Below are positions 59,448 through 64,000 of a DNA stretch of 64,000 nucleotides, piece by piece. Source of the DNA: Qipengyuania sp. JC766 (lineage in GTDB: Bacteria > Pseudomonadota > Alphaproteobacteria > Sphingomonadales > Sphingomonadaceae); the NCBI RefSeq assembly GCF_040717445.1, contig NZ_JBFEFL010000001.1, positions 2,614,001-2,678,000 on the forward strand, written 5' to 3'. The notes beneath the pieces were generated by a model. It had not been told where the DNA came from. It saw only the letters and a program-made list of their open reading frames with translations, and did not search any database. How positions within the stretch are numbered: the first letter of the stretch is position 1; each line of letters begins with the position of its first letter. The position numbers were made by a program, and so were the translations under genes.

Positions 59448-60919
59448 TCGGCGAACCACCGCGCGACTGCGGTCCGCTCGCCTTCCACCAGGTGCAGCCC
59501 CAGCTTGCTGCGGCGCCAAAGAACGTCGTCGGCAGAGCGGGCGAACTCCTGCGCGACGAGATAGCGTAGCTCCGCCTCGAACAGGCCGAGGGCGATCTCG
59601 GCGCCGGGGGGAAGGGGCTGCGCTGGCGTGCCGACGATGCGGTCGATGCGGGTTCCGTAAGCGGTCGCCATGCGATCGATCGCAGACTCGCCAAAGGTGT
59701 CGGCAGCCCATGCGAAACGTCGCGCGACCTCCGCGCTACCCGCCCGCACGTCCTCGATGTCGCCGCCGGGCAGGGGCACCCCCGCCGTCCATGCCGCGCC
59801 CGGCAGGTCCAGCCTCTCCAGCGCATGCTCGGCCAGCTTGCGATAGGTGGTGATCTTCCCGCCGAAAATGGACAGGATCGGCGCGCCGCCTTCGCGGTCC
59901 AGTTCGAATGTGTAGTCGCGCGTGACGGTCGAATTGTTCGCCGACCGGTCTTCGTAGAGCGGTCGCACCCCGGCATAGCTGGACACGGCATCGCCGGGCC
60001 ACACGTCCTGCGAAAGGTATTCGTTCACGGCTGCGCAAATATAGCGCGCTTCCTCGTCCGAAATGGCGATCGTGTCCGGATCGCCGGTGAAGAGGACGTC
60101 GGTCGTGCCGACCAGCGTGTAGTTCCGTTCATAGGGGATCGCGAACACGATCCGCCCGTCGCCGTTCTGGAAGATATAGGCGTGCTGCCCCTCGAACAGG
60201 CGGGGGAAGATCAAATGGCTTCCCTTCACCAGCCGCAAGTTGCGGTGTTCCTCTCCCGGCACCGCGCGGCCCAGCACGGCATCGACCCATGGACCGGCCG
60301 CGTTGACGATCGCGCGGGCTTCCACCTTCGTGTCCGCGCCGTCGTGGCGCAGGGTCGCGGTCCAGCGGTCTGCACCCCTTTCCAGTGCCACGCACTCGGT
60401 CCGCGTCCGCACGTCGGCACCGCGTTCCTTGGCATCGACCGCGTTCAAGACCACCAGGCGCGCATCCTCCACCCAGCAGTCCGAATATTCGAACCCGCTG
60501 GTCAGCCGGTCTTCCAGCACGCCGCGATGGGGCGGCTGGCGCAGGTCCACGGTCCGCGTGGGCGCCAACAGCTTGCGGCCCCCGATATGATCATAGAGGA
60601 ACAGGCCGAGCCGCAGCAGCCATCTGGGTCTCAGGCCCTTGTCGTGCGGCAGTACGAAACGCAGCGGCCAGATGATGTGCGGCGCGTTCTTCAGCAGAAC
60701 CTCGCGCTCCAGCAGGCTCTCGCGCACCAGGCGGAACTCGTAATGCTCCAAGTAGCGAAGGCCGCCATGGACCAGCTTTGTGCTGGCGCTGGAGGTATGC
60801 TGCGCCAGATCGTCCTTTTCGACCAGCAGCACACGCAGCCCGCGCCCCGCGGCGTCGCGCGCGATCCCGGCACCGTTGATGCCGCCGCCGATGACAAGCA
60901 GGTCGAATGGCTCCTTCAT
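59411..60919 (-). CDS. glpD: Glycerol-3-phosphate dehydrogenase (FAD, aerobic)
   Basis: 502 residues. Dinucleotide-binding VIGGGINGAGIARDAAGRG at 9-27, SSASTKLVHGGLRYLEHYEF, and the DAO C-terminal domain with TFELDREGGAPILSIFGGKI. It oxidises sn-glycerol-3-phosphate to DHAP and feeds electrons to quinone at the inner membrane. No glpK or glpF is adjacent. The stop overlaps the M50 protease gene; the upstream gap to truB is 47 bp. Confidence 0.95.
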   Translation of the reverse strand: MKEPFDLLVIGGGINGAGIARDAAGRGLRVLLVEKDDLAQHTSSASTKLVHGGLRYLEHYEFRLVRESLLEREVLLKNAPHIIWPLRFVLPHDKGLRPRWLLRLGLFLYDHIGGRKLLAPTRTVDLRQPPHRGVLEDRLTSGFEYSDCWVEDARLVVLNAVDAKERGADVRTRTECVALERGADRWTATLRHDGADTKVEARAIVNAAGPWVDAVLGRAVPGEEHRNLRLVKGSHLIFPRLFEGQHAYIFQNGDGRIVFAIPYERNYTLVGTTDVLFTGDPDTIAISDEEARYICAAVNEYLSQDVWPGDAVSSYAGVRPLYEDRSANNSTVTRDYTFELDREGGAPILSIFGGKITTYRKLAEHALERLDLPGAAWTAGVPLPGGDIEDVRAGSAEVARRFAWAADTFGESAIDRMATAYGTRIDRIVGTPAQPLPPGAEIALGLFEAELRYLVAQEFARSADDVLWRRSKLGLHLVEGERTAVARWFADQNPAIQSASAL

Positions 60920-60966
60920 TGCCGGAAGGATTGGCGTGTGCGCGCCGCTTTGGCTAGGCCGCGGCG

Positions 60967-61971
60967 GTGACCGAGGAAAAGAAACCCGCGCCCAATGGCT
61001 GGATCCTGCTCGACAAGCCGCGCGGGCTCGGCTCGACGCAGGCGGTCGGCGCGGTGAAGCGCAACTTGCGGGAGGGCGGCTATGCGAAGACCAAGGTCGG
61101 GCATGGCGGTACCCTGGACCCGCTGGCCGAAGGCGTCCTGCCGATCGCGCTGGGCGAGGCGACCAAGCTGGCCGGCCGGATGCTGGATGCGAGCAAGGTG
61201 TACGAATTCACCGTCCAGTTCGGCGAGGAAACCGACACGCTCGATACGGAAGGGGAGGTGGTCGAACGATCCGACCGCCGCCCGCCCATGGCGGCCATCG
61301 CCGCGATATGCGATCATTTCACCGGTGAGATCGACCAGGTGCCGCCGGCCTATTCGGCCCTGAAGGTGGACGGGCAGCGGGCCTATGACCGGGCCCGGCG
61401 CGGCGAGGATGTCGAGCTGGCAACGCGGCGCGTGACCATCCACTCGCTTGCTCTTGCGAGCGTGCGCGACGACGGGGACGAGGCGCCGTCGGCGTTCGAC
61501 ACGGTTGCGGGCCGGCCGGACCCGTACGATCCGCAGGCGCCGCTGGAACTGGCGGATGCGGTGACGCTCGTCGCGCATGTTTCCAAGGGGACGTATATCC
61601 GCAGCCTTGCACGGGATATCGCACGCGCCCTTGGCACCGTGGGGCACGTTACATATCTCAGGCGTACGCGAGCCGGCCCGTTCCGCGAGGAACAGGCGAT
61701 TTCACTGGACAATCTGAACGAAATCGGTAAGGGCGCGCCACTTCAAGACCTCCTCCTGCCACTCGAGGCGGGGCTGGACGACATCCCGGCTCTGCAACTC
61801 GATCCTGATAGCGCGCAGGCGGTCCGACAGGGCCGGGTCATTTCAGGGCTGCCCCAGATCGACGGGCTCCATCTCGCGAAATCGGGCGACGTTCCGGTAG
61901 CGCTGGTCGAGGTCGAAGGTGGCACGGCACGGGTCGTGCGGGGCTTCAACTTTCCCGATGTCGCGGAGTAA
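60967..61971 (+). CDS. truB: tRNA pseudouridine-55 synthase TruB
   Basis: 334 residues from a GTG start. Motif GWILLDKPRGLGSTQAV, catalytic Asp51 in GGTLDPLAEGVLP, YEFTVQFGEETDTLDTEG and the C-terminal region that contacts tRNA (KGTYIRSLARDIARALGT). It modifies U55 in the T-loop. An insert of about 30 residues near position 165 (DDGDEAPSAFDTVAGRPD) is unusual. rpsO begins 6 nt after its stop. Confidence 0.96.
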   Translation: MTEEKKPAPNGWILLDKPRGLGSTQAVGAVKRNLREGGYAKTKVGHGGTLDPLAEGVLPIALGEATKLAGRMLDASKVYEFTVQFGEETDTLDTEGEVVERSDRRPPMAAIAAICDHFTGEIDQVPPAYSALKVDGQRAYDRARRGEDVELATRRVTIHSLALASVRDDGDEAPSAFDTVAGRPDPYDPQAPLELADAVTLVAHVSKGTYIRSLARDIARALGTVGHVTYLRRTRAGPFREEQAISLDNLNEIGKGAPLQDLLLPLEAGLDDIPALQLDPDSAQAVRQGRVISGLPQIDGLHLAKSGDVPVALVEVEGGTARVVRGFNFPDVAE

Positions 61972-61977
61972 ATGCCA

Positions 61978-62247
61978 ATGTCGGTGACTGCCGAGAAGAA
62001 GACCGAAATCATCCAGGACAACGCCCAGAGCAAGGGCGATACCGGATCCCCCGAAGTGCAGGTCGCGATCCTGACGGAACGCATCCGCAACCTGACCGAT
62101 CACTTCAAGGATCACCACAAGGACAACCATTCGCGTCGCGGCCTCCTCCAGATGGTCAACAAGCGTCGCTCTCTCCTGGCCTATCTCAAGAAGAAGGACG
62201 TGGAGCGTTACAACGCGCTGATCCAGAAGCTGGGCCTGCGCAAATAA
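61978..62247 (+). CDS. rpsO: 30S ribosomal protein S15
   Basis: 89 residues from the ATG at 61978, the standard length. GGAG at 61965-61968 is 9 nt before it; the ATG at 61972 would leave only 3 nt. Motifs: [40 protein letters not shown] and [12 protein letters not shown]. It binds 16S rRNA and organises the central domain. It is followed by a stem-loop and pnp, the standard gene order. Confidence 0.98.
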   Translation: MSVTAEKKTEIIQDNAQSKGDTGSPEVQVAILTERIRNLTDHFKDHHKDNHSRRGLLQMVNKRRSLLAYLKKKDVERYNALIQKLGLRK

Positions 62248-62255
62248 GAGTTTCT

Positions 62256-62286
62256 CGAAGGGGCGGCTCCAAGGGCCGCCCCTTCG
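62256..62286 (+). terminator. Stem-loop between rpsO and pnp
   Basis: Perfect 12-bp stem CGAAGGGGCGGC (62256-62267) / GCCGCCCCTTCG (62275-62286) with a 7-nt loop, 8 nt after the rpsO stop. There is no clear T-run, so it may be an attenuator, mRNA 3'-end protector or processing site rather than a full terminator. The rest of the 171-bp gap to pnp shows no further element. Confidence 0.65.
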
Positions 62287-62418
62287 TCTATCCGGCATCC
62301 GCGCAATCCGGCGCGGGGCCAGCGGGGCACAGCGAAAGCCCCGAACCGGACCGGGACGGTATACCCGGCACAAGAGGCCCCGCGCGGCAATGTGGCCGGC
62401 GGGACAAAAGGAAAATAC

Positions 62419-64000
62419 ATGTTCGACAAGAAAACCGTATCGCTGGAGTGGGGCGGAAAGACCCTCACCCTCGAAACCGGCCAGATCGCCCGTCAGGCAG
62501 ACGGTGCCGTGCTGGCCACTTATGGCGAGACCGTGGTGCTGTGCGCCGTGACCGCCGCACGCAACGTTCGCGAAGGGCAGGACTTCTTCCCGCTGACCGT
62601 GAACTACCAGGAAAAGTTCTCCGCCGCCGGCCGCATTCCCGGTGGCTTCTTCAAGCGCGAAGCGCGCCCGACCGAGAAGGAAACGCTGGTTTCGCGTCTG
62701 ATCGACCGGCCCGTGCGTCCGCTCTTCCCCGAAGGTTTCTACAACGAGATCAACGTGATCGCGCAGGTCCTGTCCTATGACGGCGAGACCGAGCCCGATA
62801 TCGTCGCCATGGTCGCGGCCAGTGCCGCCCTTACCATCAGCGGCCTGCCCTTCATGGGCCCGATCGGCGCCGCGCGCGTCGGCTTCCGCAATGGCGAGTA
62901 CGAGCTCAATCCGAGCCTTGCGACCTGCCTCGACGAGGAAGGTCGTCTCGACCTCGTCGTCGCCGCGACCAACGACGCGGTGATGATGGTCGAATCCGAA
63001 GCGAAGGAACTGACCGAAGACGAAATGCTCGGCGCCGTCATGTTCGCGCACGAGGAATCGAAGAAGGTCATCGGCGCGATCATCGACCTGGCCGAACAGG
63101 CCGCCAAGGACCCGTGGGAACTCGCCCCGGTCGAGGACAAGACCGCCGCGCTCGAAGACCTGCGCTCGGTCATCGGCGACGATCTCGCCGCAGCCTACAA
63201 GATCACCGACAAGGGCGCCCGGCAGGACGCGGTGAACGATGCCCGTGCCAAGGCGCGTGCGCATTACGCCGACTTGGAGGAAAGCGATCCGGCCGAATAC
63301 ATGGGCCGCCTGAAGCTCGTGAAGAAGCTGGAAAGCGACATCGTGCGCAAGGCGATCCTGAAGGACGGCCAGCGTATCGACGGTCGCAAGACCGACGAGG
63401 TCCGCCCGATCGAGGCGCAGGTCGGCCTGCTGCCCCGCACGCACGGTTCGGCCCTGTTCACGCGCGGCGAAACGCAGGCGATCTGCACCACCACGCTGGG
63501 CACCAAGGATGCCGAGCAGATGATCGACGGGCTCGAAGGCCTTTCGTACAGCCACTTCATGCTGCACTACAACTTCCCGCCCTATTCGGTCGGCGAAGTG
63601 GGTCGCTTCGGCTTCACCAGCCGTCGCGAGACCGGACACGGCAAGCTCGCATGGCGCGCGCTGCACCCGGTGCTGCCGGCCCATGAAGATTTCCCGTACA
63701 CCATCCGCATCCTGTCCGACATCACCGAGTCCAACGGCTCGAGCTCGATGGCGACGGTGTGTGGCGGCTGTCTGGCCATGATGGATGCAGGCGTTCCGAT
63801 CGAGCGTCCGGTTTCCGGCATCGCGATGGGCCTCATCCTGGAAGGCGAGGACTTCACCGTCCTGTCCGACATCCTGGGTGACGAGGACCACCTCGGCGAC
63901 ATGGACTTCAAGGTGGCCGGTTCCGAAAAGGGCATCACCAGCCTGCAGATGGACATCAAGGTTGCCGGGATCACCAAGGAGATCATGGAAACCGCGCTCG
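62419..64000 (+). CDS. pnp: Polyribonucleotide nucleotidyltransferase (partial, cut by window end)
   Basis: The first 527 codons of PNPase, the phosphorolytic 3'-5' exoribonuclease of the RNA degradosome. The reading frame starts [16 protein letters not shown] and contains both RNase-PH domains: the first includes [11 protein letters not shown] and [14 protein letters not shown]; the second includes [48 protein letters not shown] and the catalytic-site [18 protein letters not shown] region. The KH and S1 domains lie beyond the window. AAAGGA 9 nt upstream supports the start. Confidence 0.97.
   Translation, partial: MFDKKTVSLEWGGKTLTLETGQIARQADGAVLATYGETVVLCAVTAARNVREGQDFFPLTVNYQEKFSAAGRIPGGFFKREARPTEKETLVSRLIDRPVRPLFPEGFYNEINVIAQVLSYDGETEPDIVAMVAASAALTISGLPFMGPIGAARVGFRNGEYELNPSLATCLDEEGRLDLVVAATNDAVMMVESEAKELTEDEMLGAVMFAHEESKKVIGAIIDLAEQAAKDPWELAPVEDKTAALEDLRSVIGDDLAAAYKITDKGARQDAVNDARAKARAHYADLEESDPAEYMGRLKLVKKLESDIVRKAILKDGQRIDGRKTDEVRPIEAQVGLLPRTHGSALFTRGETQAICTTTLGTKDAEQMIDGLEGLSYSHFMLHYNFPPYSVGEVGRFGFTSRRETGHGKLAWRALHPVLPAHEDFPYTIRILSDITESNGSSSMATVCGGCLAMMDAGVPIERPVSGIAMGLILEGEDFTVLSDILGDEDHLGDMDFKVAGSEKGITSLQMDIKVAGITKEIMETAL

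Noticed and set aside
61843-63891. 682-codon frame antisense to rpsO and pnp
   Set aside because: Shadow of highly conserved housekeeping genes, with no ribosome site or domain.

Overview
The window is a high-GC, gene-dense alphaproteobacterial chromosome segment. It most resembles the Sphingomonadales, probably Erythrobacteraceae. The clues are an adjacent crtW-crtZ pair for keto-carotenoids, the zeta-type F1-ATPase inhibitor (DUF1476) next to bolA and a CGFS glutaredoxin, a large TonB-dependent receptor, and the family resemblance of the housekeeping proteins. There is no sign of phage, IS elements or CRISPR. The species is not determined.

Layout. 1-1047: the start of an unknown lipoprotein (minus strand, cut by the window edge) and a small exported helical-repeat protein. 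1179-9187: a compact VirB-type type IV secretion cluster in the order B1, B2, B3, B4, B6, B9, B10, B11, with no VirB5, VirB7, VirB8, VirD4 or relaxase. 9326-13023: ppk and ppx for polyphosphate. 13020-13975: a queuosine-precursor transporter and tRNA-Arg(TCT). 13977-38142: a roughly 24-kb block devoted to peptidoglycan fragments and D-amino acids. It holds a dicarboxylate/glutamate symporter, DgcA and DgcN (D-glutamate to N-acetyl-L-glutamate), a LysR regulator, a lipoprotein D-aminoacylase, a TonB-dependent receptor, a penicillin-acylase-family hydrolase, PBP4, an amino-sugar kinase, NagA, NagB-II, MurQ, an amidohydrolase, an S9 peptidase, a beta-lactamase-fold hydrolase and an AmpG-like transporter. 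Together these could bring in muropeptides, trim them, and convert MurNAc/GlcNAc to fructose-6-P and D-Glu to L-Glu derivatives.

38267-44155: Nudix hydrolase, grxD, bolA, the DUF1476 ATPase inhibitor, a quinone oxidoreductase, a thioesterase, crtW-crtZ, a Pmp3 peptide and SufE. 44223-48997: an expanded phage-shock (psp) locus. pspF is divergent from a sigma-54 promoter that drives a 50-residue membrane peptide, pspA, pspB, pspC and then six further small single-pass coiled-coil proteins, most sharing an 'LERIVTD...EIEALRD' signature. Nearly the same sigma-54 promoter, with a matching upstream element, lies in the apparently empty 39056-39343 gap. There it is followed by about 105 nt of structured non-coding sequence ending in a perfect 12-bp stem terminator. 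This is a candidate PspF-dependent small RNA.

49905-64000: housekeeping translation and RNA genes (rimP, nusA, ylxR, infB, rbfA, truB, rpsO, pnp, the last cut by the window end), interrupted by an rcnB-like gene, an AbgT transporter, thymidine kinase, an M50 protease and glpD.

The most novel-looking material is the psp array with its putative sigma-54 small RNA, then the peptidoglycan-salvage block and the reduced type IV secretion cluster. All assignments come from reading the sequence by eye; no database or folding program was run.
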